Assembly (NCBI RefSeq): GCF_022458985.1
Contig: NC_061781.1
Span: 24,160,001-24,224,000, forward strand
DNA from: Mugil cephalus
Taxonomy: Eukaryota > Chordata > Actinopteri > Mugiliformes > Mugilidae
Length of the DNA: 64,000 bases
Reading direction: 5' to 3'
Both the position numbers and the translations under genes were made by a program. The notes below the pieces were generated by a model, which did not search any database, was not told the DNA's origin, and saw only the letters and a list, made by a program, of their open reading frames with translations. This document shows positions 43,954-54,328 of this stretch, one piece after another; position 1 is the first letter of the stretch; the number at the start of each line of letters is the position of its first letter.

Positions 43954-44026
43954 GTCAAGTACCAATGACTGAATGATGCATGTTTAATGTAATGTACCCC
44001 TTTTATTCATCAACATTTCATTTCAG
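43954..44026 (+). other. Predicted 5' leader intron (73 bp)
   Basis: Donor TTTCGAG|GTCAAGT, acceptor AACATTTCATTTCAG. Same length as in the gene at 49304. Confidence 0.5.
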
Positions 44027-44035
44027 ACATCCTCA

Positions 44036-44785
44036 ATGAAGATGGATGGCAAATTAAATATAACATATATCACTCTTGGTGGGTATGTGGATGTGAGCAA
44101 GTACAGATATCTTTATTTTGTGATCATGTTTATATCCTTTATTCTCATAATTTGCTTTAATTCTACGATTGTGTGCATCATAGTGACTCATAAAAACCTC
44201 CATGAGCCTATGTACATTTTCATTGCAGCTTTGTTAATTAACTCTGCTCTTTTCAGCACCATGCTCTACCCAAAGCTTCTGATTGACATGTTATCTGAAA
44301 AACAAATGATAACTTATCAAACCTGCCTCTTTCAGTGGTTTGTAACTTACTCTTTGGGAGGTTCAGAGTATTATCTGTTGTCTGCCATGTCCTATGACAG
44401 ATATGTATCCATATGTAAACCTCTGCAATATCCAATGATCATGAGAAAAACGACTGTCAGTATGTTTCTTGTTTTAGCTTGGCTTCTGCCTGCTTGTCAG
44501 ATTACAGTGCCTGTTATGCTGAGTGCTAATGCCAAACTGTGTAATTTTACTTTCAAAGGAATAAGTTGCAACAGCACAGTTTACAAGCTCCACTGTGTCT
44601 CTTCCAGGTTATTGCATATATATGGCTTAGTGGCTTTGGCAAATGGTGTACTTCTTCCTGTGCTATTCATACTTTTTACATACATTAGGATTTTTGTGAT
44701 AACCTATCGAAGTTGTAGAGAAGTCAGGAAAAAAGCTGCACAGACCTGTTTACCTCACCTGCTGGTTTTAATTCACTTCTCCTGA
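44036..44785 (+). pseudogene. Olfactory receptor pseudogene, 3'-truncated (249 codons)
   Basis: Clean OR frame from MKMDGKLNITY through SYDRYVSIC, EL2 and KAAQTCLPHLLVLIHFS, then a stop where paralogues continue with CLS and the rest of TM6, EL3 and TM7. The sequence after 44785 does not match the missing coding part; by about 44825 it matches the 3' flank of the gene at 22752 (AAATAGAACAATATT). So about 180 bp, from mid TM6 through the stop codon, were deleted. Without TM7 a working receptor is unlikely. Upstream promoter and intron signals are intact. Confidence 0.9.
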
Positions 44786-44950
44786 ATTTCCATCAGTTTT
44801 ATAAAGCAAATTGTGTTTTTCCTGCCATTAAATAGAACAATATTGACTACAAGTCCTTCCCTGTGTGTGCATGGTGGCTACAAAATGTGTATATCCTGTG
44901 TTAAAGTATGTTTATGATTTAGCTGTGTACAAATATGAGACTTGTTTGAG
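44786..44950. other. 3' flank of truncated OR, first part
   Basis: Parallels 23750-23900. It is interrupted by the LINE from about 44950 and resumes near 47373. Confidence 0.6.
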
Positions 44951-45915
44951 ACTTAGACATAGATAGATCATCCACAAGGGAAATATTTTGGTCACAGTAG
45001 CTTAGCTGCACATTAGAAACACTCTTGAGAGCCACAAGCAAAAAGAAACATAAAATAAAATAAGATTGAGTAGAAGTGAGTAAAATCTAGTAAAATAAAA
45101 TAAAAATAGTAAAAGCAAAAAACTTAAAGAAATAGCATATACATAAATGAGAATATAGATTATAAAACTTGGCATGATAATAAGGTGCAATAATGTGCAT
45201 TAACATAAATGACATTCAGTTATCTGTTGCAGAAAGGTGAGTTGCTGTACATCTTGATAGTGTTTTTTATGAAAGAAGCGTTCACTGTGGGGGCATAGCT
45301 GAATCAGTCTATTGGAGGATGAGGTCCACTGCCCCTCTATCTATAGTCTGCTATAGTCTGGTGTAGTGGATGACATGGATTATCAATAATGCAGTTCCAA
45401 TCCTTTTGGCATCCTTTTTGCTGGTACCGTTTCCCTAACAAACCACAGCAGAGTACAAGGCACTTGCAACAACAGATTGGTAGAAGATCTCAAGCACCTT
45501 CCTGCACAAATTAAAAGACATGAGCTTCCTCTTAGAGTACTTGACTCAGGCCCTTCTTGTCCACAGTTTTGCTGTTGTCCCTCCAGTCCAGTTTGTGGAC
45601 CTTAAGGTACTTAAACAGTGGGCTCCACTGTTGTCCTCTTCATTCTGAAGTCAAGGATCATCTCCTTGGTCCTGTCCACATTCAGGTGTTTGTGGTTTTC
45701 CTGGGATGTCTCCACAAAGTCTCTGATCACTGTCCTATACTCCACCTCCTGTCCTTCTCCAACCACTGCAGATATCCAAGAACTTCTGCAGGTGGCAGGA
45801 CCCAGAGTTGTACTGGAAATCAGAGGTGTAAAGAGTCAGCAGGAATGGAGACAGGACAATCCCTTGTGGTGCCCCCACAGTACTGACAACTGTATTGGAG
45901 AGGGAGCCTCTAGAT

Positions 45916-46975
45916 CAGGCATGTCAAACATACGGCCCGCGGGCCGGACCCGGCCCGTTGTTTCATTTAATCCGGCCCGGCATAAATTTCTGAGTATGTC
46001 AAAAAAAGAAGCGAGTCTCTAGCTAATTTCTATTAAAAGTTGTGATTTTTTAAAATAAATACAAACCAAATGCTCCCTCCGGCCGCTAGAGGGCAGTAAA
46101 TGTGTAAAAGCGCTCACGTCAAGCATGCGGCACTGACACGAGTTAGTCACAGGAAATAAACATTCGCAAAGTGATGTGTCCAAGTAAAAATAAACCGGCA
46201 ATCTTGCTTCACCATTCACCACTACTAAACAAGTTATCGGTCAACACACCCTTCCCAAAATGGCACTGTCAAAAAAAAGAAGAGTGGACACGGAGTGCAG
46301 AGTTTTCCAGGAGAAATGGACCAAGAAGTATTTATTCACAGAAGTGAATGCAAAACCAGTGTGCTTGGTATGTAATCAGCAAGTTGCAGTGTTCAAAGAG
46401 TTTAATATTCGGCGCCACTCATCATAAAGACAAGTATGTCATATTAAAGACAATTAATATTGTGCAGTATATTCTCAACTTCAGTAGGCCCAGCCTAGTA
46501 GTTTGATCTGACGTAGTCTAATCCTATTGCCCATGCACTGCTATAACTTTTTTATTTATTTTATTTTATTTTGTATTTCTTTTTTCATTTATTTCAAAGC
46601 AGTATGACAATTAAGGCGAAAATATTTTTTTTATAGCTCCCACTTGAGTTTGTTTAGTGTGGTGAGTTGGTTCAGGTGTAAAACTGCATTCACTCAACTG
46701 TTAAAATAAACTAGTTGTTAACACATTCACGACCAAACATGAAAAATCTTTTTTTTCCCATTGGTTTTGAATAAATGTGTTGTGCTTAGAAAAGATCCCT
46801 TGTCATCCGTGATTATAATTTGGAGGGTAGACTACAAATGTAGGCTGAATGATAAAGCATAGTACTGAAAAACAAAGCTAAATATTTGGAGTTGACATTC
46901 TTTTGCTGATCCGGCCCACCTGAGAACAGAAAGTCTGGATCCGGCCCCAGAGCCAAACTGAGTTTGACATGCCTG
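45916..46975 (+). mobile_element. hAT DNA transposon, non-autonomous (1060 bp), with clear ends
   Basis: Terminal inverted repeats CAGGCATGTCAAAC (left) and GTTTGACATGCCTG (right), 14 bp perfect, and an exact 8-bp target duplication CTCTAGAT at 45908-45915 and 46976-46983. Inside is a short BED-finger ORF (46260-46427), but the transposase catalytic domain is absent, so it would need a helper. The clean ends and duplication suggest it is the youngest layer in this stretch. Confidence 0.9.
46260..46427 (+). CDS. BED zinc-finger N-terminus of hAT transposase (55 aa, truncated)
   Basis: MALSKKRRVDTECRVFQEKW starts the frame, as in ZBED/GTF2IRD2-type hAT proteins. KPVCLVC at residues 32-38 supplies the first zinc cysteines, and NIRRHSS ends the finger with one histidine before a stop. 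The rest of the protein is missing. Probably not functional. Confidence 0.75.
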   Translation: MALSKKRRVDTECRVFQEKWTKKYLFTEVNAKPVCLVCNQQVAVFKEFNIRRHSS

Positions 46976-47372
46976 CTCTAGATGCACAAACTGAGGCCTG
47001 TCAGCAATCCAAGAGACAGTGGAGGAGCTGACACCCATTCTGAGCAACTTCTCACTCATCAGAAAGGGCTGAATGGTGTTAAAAGCACCGGAGAAATCAA
47101 AGAACATGATCCTCACAGTACCCTTCCCACCATCCAGTTGAAAGTCAGCTTGCTGCAGCAAGTAGATTATAGCAGCATTCACACCAACATGAGGCTGGTA
47201 CGCAAAGGGTCTGAGACACTGTTGAATCTATTAAAAAGGGCACTGAGCTCATTGGCCACTGTCCTGCTGTGTGACTTTGATGTTGAAACTGGTGATCAGC
47301 TTCATGCCTCTCCAAATGTCCCGGGTGCAGTTATGCTGGAGGCATCCTTAGACTCCAGTCTGACCATTAACA

Positions 47373-49095
47373 TTTAAAATGTGAAACCTGTCAAATAAAT
47401 TAAGTGTATTTCTGTTGCAAAGTATAACCTTGTTACCACTATTTATTTCCTTGTGGGCAATCTACAATAAAGTCAAACTACCTTCTGGTTCTCATAATGC
47501 AAAAATCCAAAATAATTCAGAGAAATCACCACGAAGGTTTCACACTGAAAAATATTATTCATAGGATGCCAATGAACCAAACCTAATATATATATATAGA
47601 ATCTATTTCCTTAATATTTTTTGGCAGTTTAAAGGTCTGTTGTCATTCAAATCAGACTGAGATTGGATTCATACCCCTATTACAGGACTTTTATTTTCGG
47701 TTTAGTATTCATACAAGACTACAGTAAATTTGTCCAAGTGTGTGTGTTTTTAAAGAGGGTCTGGGTTTTGCATCTGATGGCCATGGAAGAGGCTTTAGCT
47801 TCACCACTTTGTCACAGTTTGGGCAGCTGACCTCAAAAGTCAACAAACAGACAGGAAACGGAGAGACTGGATAACTGAGTATGTTAATGTCTCTATGGCT
47901 GAGGCAGGGAATGGTAGCTGAGAACCTTGGGTAAGGCTGCATTTTGGGTTATTAACCTGAGGAACAGGGGCAGAGATTTGCACTAGAAGCTCAATTTAAT
48001 CTCAAAATCTGAGTAAACCAGGCAAAGATGGACCCAGGTAGCCTAGAACTGAGCTGTGCATGGAATTTGATGAAAGAGAACGTCCTGGTCAGATATCCAA
48101 ATGGCCACAGGGTTTGAAGATCTGTCACTAGTCATAGTAAGATTACATTCACTCATGTACAGTAGGTCCTGTGTGAAATCAACTAAACACAACAAGAAGG
48201 CTGAAGATTGGGTGCATCTGTGCCTCACCTAGCCAAAGGCAAACTCTGTGGGTACACCCATCAGAAACTTGCACAGACATCTTGCAGCTGAATAATGCCA
48301 TCACACAAACAATGCCAATCTGACGACATATATGAACATATCAATAGTACCACCAAACAGCTGTGCTCAAGATCTCACTATATCAAACACTCAACATTGA
48401 AACAATGACTTGACAACAATAAAAACACAATGCATGGCTCATGGCATAGACAGTGCACATGCGATACACAGCAATCAATATACAAAGCCAAATATAGCGC
48501 AATATACCACAGCCAAATGGACATTTCAGCTCCACAGGTAAACAGCTCCGTGGGGAGCCCACATGACGTTGTGTTGCCCACATAGTTATGCATCAAACTC
48601 CACTATAAATCACACAATATGTAAACTACATTATCAATTCCATTTAGACTAAAATTAGACTCACCAATACAAACTTCCCGATTTCTGTTTAAACCACTCC
48701 TGGTTGAATGACCTAGTTTTGTCTTCTCCCTCTTGAGAAATTATTAAATCCTCCGATTGATCCCAATTGGTCCCAAACGTTTTATCTCCAACTACTGCTC
48801 CAGTGATAAAGTTGGACAAAGTTCATTATTTATGAACATATGCACAGTGCCCTCTGGTGGAGCCTTGCCCCACTGGTCCCTAAAGACGCCACTGGCCTTA
48901 TCTGTGGGAGATTTCCCTCTAGTATGTAATTGCAAATACAGACAGCATTGTGTGCAACAGTTTAACCTTGTATTTTTCCAACGTCAGGTAAAACATCACG
49001 TACAATTATTAAATTGAAAAATATATACTTAACAATAAAATTAATTGGTATGTTATCACAATGCTTGAGATTAAAGGTTACCTGGAAAAATCTAG
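47373..49095. other. Displaced 3' flank of truncated OR, then unrecognised DNA
   Basis: 47373-47480 continues the OR 3' flank seen at 23910-24010. A small TA run is near 47587. 47700-49000 shows no gene or repeat family I can name. 49070-49095 (TAAAGGTTACCTGGAAAAA) begins the upstream region shared with the OR at 18872. Confidence 0.5.
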
Positions 49096-49169
49096 GCCTC
49101 CTGAGTTTGACAGACAAATTATGTCACGTTAATGAGATCCAGAGAGGGTTAAGTAGTCAGATAAAAACC
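49096..49169 (+). promoter_or_regulatory. OR promoter module (gene at 49304)
   Basis: GCCTCCTGAG near 49096, CGTTAATGAG near 49128, AGTCAGATAAAAAC near 49155-49168. Confidence 0.5.
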
Positions 49170-49223
49170 GCGTCACGGTTAACTTTTTCTTTATTCTGGT
49201 GTTCACTGGAAGTCTGTTTCTAG

Positions 49224-49296
49224 GTCAAGTACCGATGACTGAATGATGCATGTTTAATGTAATGAACCCCTTTTATTCTTCAACATTTCATTTCAG
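49224..49296 (+). other. Predicted 5' leader intron (73 bp)
   Basis: Donor TTTCTAG|GTCAAGT, acceptor AACATTTCATTTCAG. Confidence 0.5.
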
Positions 49297-49303
49297 ACAG
49301 AAG

Positions 49304-50224
49304 ATGGATGGCAAATTAAATATAACATATATCACTCTTGATGGGTATGTGGATGTGAGCAAGTACAGATATCTTTATTTTGTGATCATGTTTATATCCT
49401 TTATTCTCATAATTTGCTTTAATTGTACGATTGTGTGTATCATAGTGTCTCATAAAAACCTCCATGAGCCTATGTACATTTTCATTGCAGCTTTGTTAAT
49501 GAATTCTGCTCTTTTCAGCACCATGCTCTACCCAAAGCTTCTGATTGACATGTTATCTGAAAAGCAAATGATAACTTATCAAACCTGTCTCTTTCAGTGG
49601 TTTGTAACTTACTCTTTGGGAATTTCTGAGTATTTTCTTTTGTCTGCCATGTCCTATGACAGATATGTATCCATATGTAAACCTCTGCAATATCCAATGA
49701 TCATGAGAAAAACGACTGTCAGCATGTTTCTTGTTTTATCTTGGCTTCTGCCTGCTTGTCAGATTACAGTGCCTGTTATGCTGAGTGCTAATGCCAAACT
49801 GTGTCATTTTACTTTCAAAGGAATAAGTTGCAACAGCACAGTTTACAAGCTCCACTGTGTCACTTCCAGGTTATTGCATATATATGGCTTGGTGGCTCTG
49901 GTAAATACTATAATTCTTCCTGTACTATTCATACTTTTCACATATACCAGAATATTTGTGATAACCTATCGAAGTTGTAGAGAAGTGAGGAAAAAAGCTG
50001 CACAGACCTGTTTACCTCACCTGTTGGTTTTAATTCACTTCTCCTGTTTGAGTGTTTTTGATGTGCTTATGGTTCGGATGGAAAACAATTTCCCCCAGAT
50101 TGTACGTTTAATAATAGGATTACAAATACTTTTGTGTCATCCTCTCTTTAATCCAATTATATATGGACTTAAAATGAAAGAAATTCATAAACATATCAGG
50201 AGCTTGTTCAGCAAAGTGATGTAA
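49304..50224 (+). CDS. Olfactory receptor, subfamily A (306 aa)
   Basis: Starts MDGKLNITY; the extra MK found in its relatives is absent because the first ATG was lost (AGACAGAAGATGG where others have CAATGAAGATGG). NIT at 6-8, SYDRYVSIC at 117-125, KAAQTCLPHL at 231-240, NPIIY at 283-287, tail IRSLFSKVM. It is the intact sister of the truncated gene at 44036 and the frameshifted gene at 18872, sharing MLSANAKLCHFTFKG in EL2. The frame runs back to 49250 across the predicted intron acceptor; that part is not coding. Confidence 0.95.
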   Translation: MDGKLNITYITLDGYVDVSKYRYLYFVIMFISFILIICFNCTIVCIIVSHKNLHEPMYIFIAALLMNSALFSTMLYPKLLIDMLSEKQMITYQTCLFQWFVTYSLGISEYFLLSAMSYDRYVSICKPLQYPMIMRKTTVSMFLVLSWLLPACQITVPVMLSANAKLCHFTFKGISCNSTVYKLHCVTSRLLHIYGLVALVNTIILPVLFILFTYTRIFVITYRSCREVRKKAAQTCLPHLLVLIHFSCLSVFDVLMVRMENNFPQIVRLIIGLQILLCHPLFNPIIYGLKMKEIHKHIRSLFSKVM

Positions 50225-50234
50225 TGTGGTATCA

Positions 50235-50365
50235 CTTGTAGCAACTTATAATCTAAATGATGTAATAACAGTTCATAATGTAATAATTGGCTCATAATGT
50301 AATAAAATTATAAGCACATAACGTAATACAGCTTTGCGCATAATGTAACAATGTAATAATTTATT
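50235..50365. repeat. AT-rich CATAATGTAATAA repeat, second site
   Basis: Five spaced copies of TCATAATGTAATAA-like words directly after the OR stop codon. Same word family as 3930-4140. Confidence 0.45.
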
Positions 50366-50885
50366 AAATTTTGAGCCTTACTGGTGCTGCTCATACTGAA
50401 ATAACAGCTAATATTGTGAGAAACGTGTTGCATTATCACTACTTTTATCTCTGTCATTCCTGCAGGGTTGGAAGGAAATGCTTTGACCTCTCTCTGACTG
50501 TCTGTCATCACACAATTTCTGCAAAACACGGTGGAGCAATGGCAACCTTAGATGCCGCATAGCTCTGCCCCCATTACATATATGTAACAAGGAAGAGAAG
50601 CCAAAGAGAAACGAAAATGCACTCATGAAAGAGGTCTGTGTTTGACTAAGATAAGTACATATGTTGTGCGACAGTAGCTAACTCTAAAGCCGGCAGGAGA
50701 TCATTTAGCTTAAATGAGCATTTTCTTTGTTAAATGTAAACACTGTTTTCTTCCCTAGACTTTCTATTTGCTGATATTTTATTGTTGGTCTCAATGCCAA
50801 TTTAATAAAGACTTCTAGGCATTGTTGTCTTTCATACATTAAATACATTACAGCAGCGTGTCAGGCCTGTGTATGAACACAAAAT
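50366..50885. other. Intergenic, nothing recognised
   Basis: No gene or named repeat could be supported. Confidence 0.35.
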
Positions 50886-51570
50886 TACCTGCTGCTTTGG
50901 GGATCTGAACTTTACTCAGCTCTTGATTTATCTCAATGACCTCGTCATATTCTCTTAAATCTCTGAGTGTATAGAAAGACTGCAGCTGGTTTTTAAGCAT
51001 CGCCTGAAGCTAAAACCCTCCAGTATCTGGGTCATTTGGTGTTGACTAGTGGGATCCAGACAGACCCAGATAAGATAAGCAGGGCTAAGGGAATGGGTAA
51101 GGCCCACAAACGGCAAGGACTACAGTTCTTGGGTTTTGACCCTAGAAATAAAAAGAGGGGAGGGAAGAAAAGCCCAGCACCTGACCCACTCTTCTTGTGG
51201 ACTGATGAATGTGAGGAGGCAATTACAGACCCTGACATAAAGGCTGACAATGGCTCCAGTGCTGGGCTGTCATGATTACAGCTTGCCTTTTGACCTTCAG
51301 TACCTTGGATGAGGGGCTCTGCGCCGTCTTGGCTCAGGTTTAGGATGGAGTGTACAGGGTCATAGCCTTCACCAGCAGGACTTTGAGTCCAGCTGAGATA
51401 AGGTATCCTGCACACAAACTCCAGATCCTCACTTTGAAATGGGGGTGACAGACAAATTCTATGACCACCTCTATGGCCGCAGATCCTCAGTCCTGACAGA
51501 CAACAGACTTCTCAAGTACATCATCCAAAAGGCATTTGACTGGTGGGAAGTTGATGTTTAAATAGAAAAA
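50886..51570 (+). mobile_element. Gypsy-type retroelement pol fragment
   Basis: Fossil. Plus-strand pieces resemble the reverse transcriptase to RNase H part of Gypsy pol (for example LIYLNDLVIFS near 50920 and a WTDECEEA block near 51198). Broken in several places, no LTR attached, origin old. Confidence 0.55.
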
Positions 51571-51582
51571 CCCTGTGGATAA

Positions 51583-52015
51583 AATCCATGAGAAACTTGC
51601 TAGACAAAAAGGTGTAATTGTAACAAAACTACAGTTTGTGACTCTTCTGGTGTATTATATGTAGATGTATTCCTTGTCAATTTGCTGCAGTTTTTTTTAT
51701 TTTTTATTGAACAACCTTACCAGCAATGACATAATCATTGTTTCTGTTTTTTAGTAATAATGTTTATAGCGCCTACAAAATGAACATATCATATATTTAA
51801 TGGGAACATCTGCATCTATGCCCAACTAGAAAAGTCTTCAGAGACAACAAAAAGAGACACACCTATTGTGGGTTGCTTCTTGTTTCTTAATTTGCTGTGT
51901 ATCTGGTTCCTGCTGTGAGATGATGAAATTATTAAGAAACTGTGTGCGTGATTTTATGCATTAAACTAAATGATTCCAATCCATATTATTTGTCTAATTG
52001 ACTTATAAGATGGAC
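51583..52015 (+). pseudogene. Ghost of an array OR: last codons plus 3' flank
   Basis: 51583-51617 reads ATCCATGAGAAACTTGCTAG and ACAAAAAGGTGTAA, matching the end of the genes at 30632 and 32809 (ATCAAGAGCTTGTTCAGC then AAAAAGGTGTAA). It continues for about 400 bp as their 3' flank (TGTAGATGTATTCCTTG, GACATAATCATTGTTTCTG). The OR body is absent and a Gypsy fragment lies upstream. Confidence 0.8.
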
Positions 52016-52032
52016 ATTGACACCAAGTACCT

Positions 52033-52560
52033 TATATTTGAACATGGCATTAGTTATGGATTAGGAGAAGTCGAATAACTGAAGACATCATGGGTCCAGA
52101 TCAGATCATGACCCGTCGCCTCTCACCCGGAGCAACTCCAGCAAAGAAGAGTCTGCCGCCCGATGCCCAAGGTACTAGACCCTTAATGCTCCTCCTGGGT
52201 TGGTGGACCCACAAGGAGTGTGATTTGGACTGAGCCCGGCCAGACCCCATTGGTGAAGGCTCGCCCACGAGCCCCAGACACAGGCCTGGCTCCAGGGTTG
52301 GGCCCCAGTAACCCTGATCTAGCTATATGGTCAATATAACTAGTCATGGCATCAGCCAAGGGGCTTGGATTCGATCAGATCTGGTCAGAGGTTTCCTTGC
52401 AAAGAACTCCCTTTCTGCCACCTTGACCACTGTGTAGGTTGTTAGAAGAACTTATATATAGCCTTGACACAATCTGGTAAAGGGGTAAACTTTCCCTTTG
52501 ATGTTACAGACAAGCCAGTATTGAGTATCTGGGTGAACACAAAAGAAAACGTTCAAATAC
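52033..52560 (-). mobile_element. LINE fragment, part of the subfamily B duplicated unit (copy 1)
   Basis: Matches 58200-58740 closely (AGATCAGATCATGACC, CCCTTAATGCTCCTCCTGGG, CAAGGGGCTTGGATTCGA). The minus-strand sequence belongs to the endonuclease-type LINE seen at 42160-43265. Decayed. Confidence 0.65.
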
Positions 52561-53313
52561 TGAACAATCAATAACTGAGAAATATGGGTTGCTCCTTTTC
52601 TCTTTTTCAGTCCCTGTGAAAAATTACACATGTAGTCCCTTAATGATGTACTTTATGTCCCTTTGGACTTTGTCGGTTCATGTGACCATTCTCAGTGTAA
52701 CAGAAGAACAAGATAAAAGTTCATCATATCAGTATCTGTGTTCAAGAAGTTTTCATACACTGATGCTGAGACTGTCTTCTGAACGTCCTCATTAGCTGCA
52801 CAGACCACAGGACATAAGTGTAAAAGTGTTTAAACACTTTTGTTCTCTACAAATTGCATTGCTGAAAGTGTTTCATGGTCACATTTTTCACTTTTTGAAA
52901 TTTAACATGTGACTGTTTTGCCTTTCAGATTTTGCCTTTCTGTCATCTTGGTAGATTGAAAACCTTCCTCATTCATTGAACTAATATGATGTTTTACTCA
53001 TGGACACACTGATAACTCTCCACTAGAAATGTTTCTTGTGCATTTATAACATGTACTTTATCCCTCGAGATTTGATTTCTGTCTGTTTGTTTCAGAATGA
53101 CTTAAAATGTGTTAGTTGTGCTGAATACTGTCAGATTTATGCGTCCGAAATGTGCAGCGTAAATGAATGTATTTATTGGAGTGTTTTGTTATTTTTTGTG
53201 TATTTCTTAAAGCCATTTTATTCCACAGTTTGGTCCTCATTTAATCTGTTTGGTAGCCGTCTTTCCCTCCAAAACTCTCACCTTTTTTCTCGCAGCTCTG
53301 CTGTTTTCCAGAC
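52561..53313 (+). promoter_or_regulatory. 5' region of subfamily B gene: TATA-like box, leader, splice acceptor
   Basis: A CTTAATGATG homeodomain-type site at 52639-52648 and GATAAAAG at 52712-52719 (TATA-like) are conserved at 59045-59125. The acceptor CCTTTTTTCTCGCAG ends at 53295, 18 bases before the ATG. The leader intron donor was not identified. Confidence 0.45.
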
Positions 53314-54285
53314 ATGACAAACAACAGTAGTGTGAATCCTTATTATTTTCAGTTCACAACGTTTGCAGACTATGGGGCCCTCAAATATCTTTTCTTCATA
53401 CTATGTCTGTTGTTTTATATGAGTATAATCTGTGCTAATGTTGGTATAATTACGATAGTCTACCAGGAGAAGTCTCTGCATCAGCCCATGTATATTTTCA
53501 TCTGCTGTCTGTCTGTTAACGCTCTGTATGGCTCAGCCGCATTCTTTCCCAGGTTTCTGACAGATATTCTGTCTGACACTCATTGGATCTCACGTCCGAG
53601 TTGTTTCATTCAGATGTATTTTATCTACCTGTGTGTTTTATGTGATTTTAAATTTATCTCCATCATGGCCTATGACAGATATATTGCTATTTGCCAGCCT
53701 TTATACTATCACAGTAAAATGACACCTGGGATAGTACGAGGTCTGATAATACTTACTGTTACCTCTTCTTTATTTGAATGTTTATGTAGTGTCTTCTTTG
53801 TTGCTCATTTAACTTTGTGTGGATACAAGCTGGAAAGGACTTTCTGCTCTAACTGGTCTGTGGTAAAGCTCAAGTGTGGTAACAACTATCAGTACGACCA
53901 CATAGTGGGTCAGGTGATCATAATATTGTTGTCCACTGGCATCCCGTTCTTTGTCATGTACACCTACCTGCGCATTCTGATTGTCTGCATGAAAAGTTCG
54001 CGTGAATTCAGGTGGAAGGCGTTTGAAACCTGTCTGCCTCATGTTACATCATTTTTGGCGATGATCTTCTCTCTCTACTTTGAACAATCATATAGTCGTA
54101 ATAAGCCTGATAACATGAATCCAACCATTGAAGTTTTTTCATCGTTTGTATATGTGGCCCTTCCTCCCATTATTAATCCTCTGATTTATGGATGGAAAAT
54201 GCCACAAATCAGAGCAGTGATTGTTGTGAAGAGTGCGTCCTGCATTCGAATGTTAAAAGTCAACATGCACATTGTTAGCAGATGA
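53314..54285 (+). CDS. Olfactory receptor, subfamily B (323 aa)
   Basis: MTNNSSVNPYYF start with an NNSS glycosylation site; LHQPMY at 55-60; Cys97; AYDRYIAICQPLYYHSK at 119-135; FCSNWSVVKLKC in EL2; KAFETCLPH at the TM6 entry; NPLIYGWKM in TM7. Residues 1-98 are identical to the paralogue at 59705, whereas TM4-TM5 differ strongly. GWKM replaces the usual GLKM, and KAFE replaces KAFQ. Tail SCIRMLKVNMHIVSR. Intact. Confidence 0.95.
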   Translation: MTNNSSVNPYYFQFTTFADYGALKYLFFILCLLFYMSIICANVGIITIVYQEKSLHQPMYIFICCLSVNALYGSAAFFPRFLTDILSDTHWISRPSCFIQMYFIYLCVLCDFKFISIMAYDRYIAICQPLYYHSKMTPGIVRGLIILTVTSSLFECLCSVFFVAHLTLCGYKLERTFCSNWSVVKLKCGNNYQYDHIVGQVIIILLSTGIPFFVMYTYLRILIVCMKSSREFRWKAFETCLPHVTSFLAMIFSLYFEQSYSRNKPDNMNPTIEVFSSFVYVALPPIINPLIYGWKMPQIRAVIVVKSASCIRMLKVNMHIVSR

Positions 54286-54328
54286 CAAGCTTTTAACTGT
54301 TTACTAGTCTCAAATTAAGGAGATGTAC

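Larger units (their letters stand above)
44950..47372 (-). mobile_element. LINE (Rex1/L2-like) split by a hAT element
   Basis: Minus-strand LINE relic of the same family as 28746-29745. On the upstream (right) side: YLLQQADFQLDGGKGTV and IMFFDFSGAFNTIQPFLMSE near 47040-47160. On the left side, 45500-45900 holds the later RT part in decayed form. It is interrupted at 45916-46975 by a hAT transposon; the LINE sequence joins perfectly across it. Confidence 0.8.

Noticed and set aside
45002-45190. Possible small hydrophobic membrane protein on the minus strand
   Set aside because: It is a translation of AT-rich sequence at the LINE end; no start context or homologue.
48378-48596. Overlapping Cys-rich open frames on the minus strand
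   Set aside because: Short, no domain, no paralogue in the window; expected by chance in non-coding DNA.
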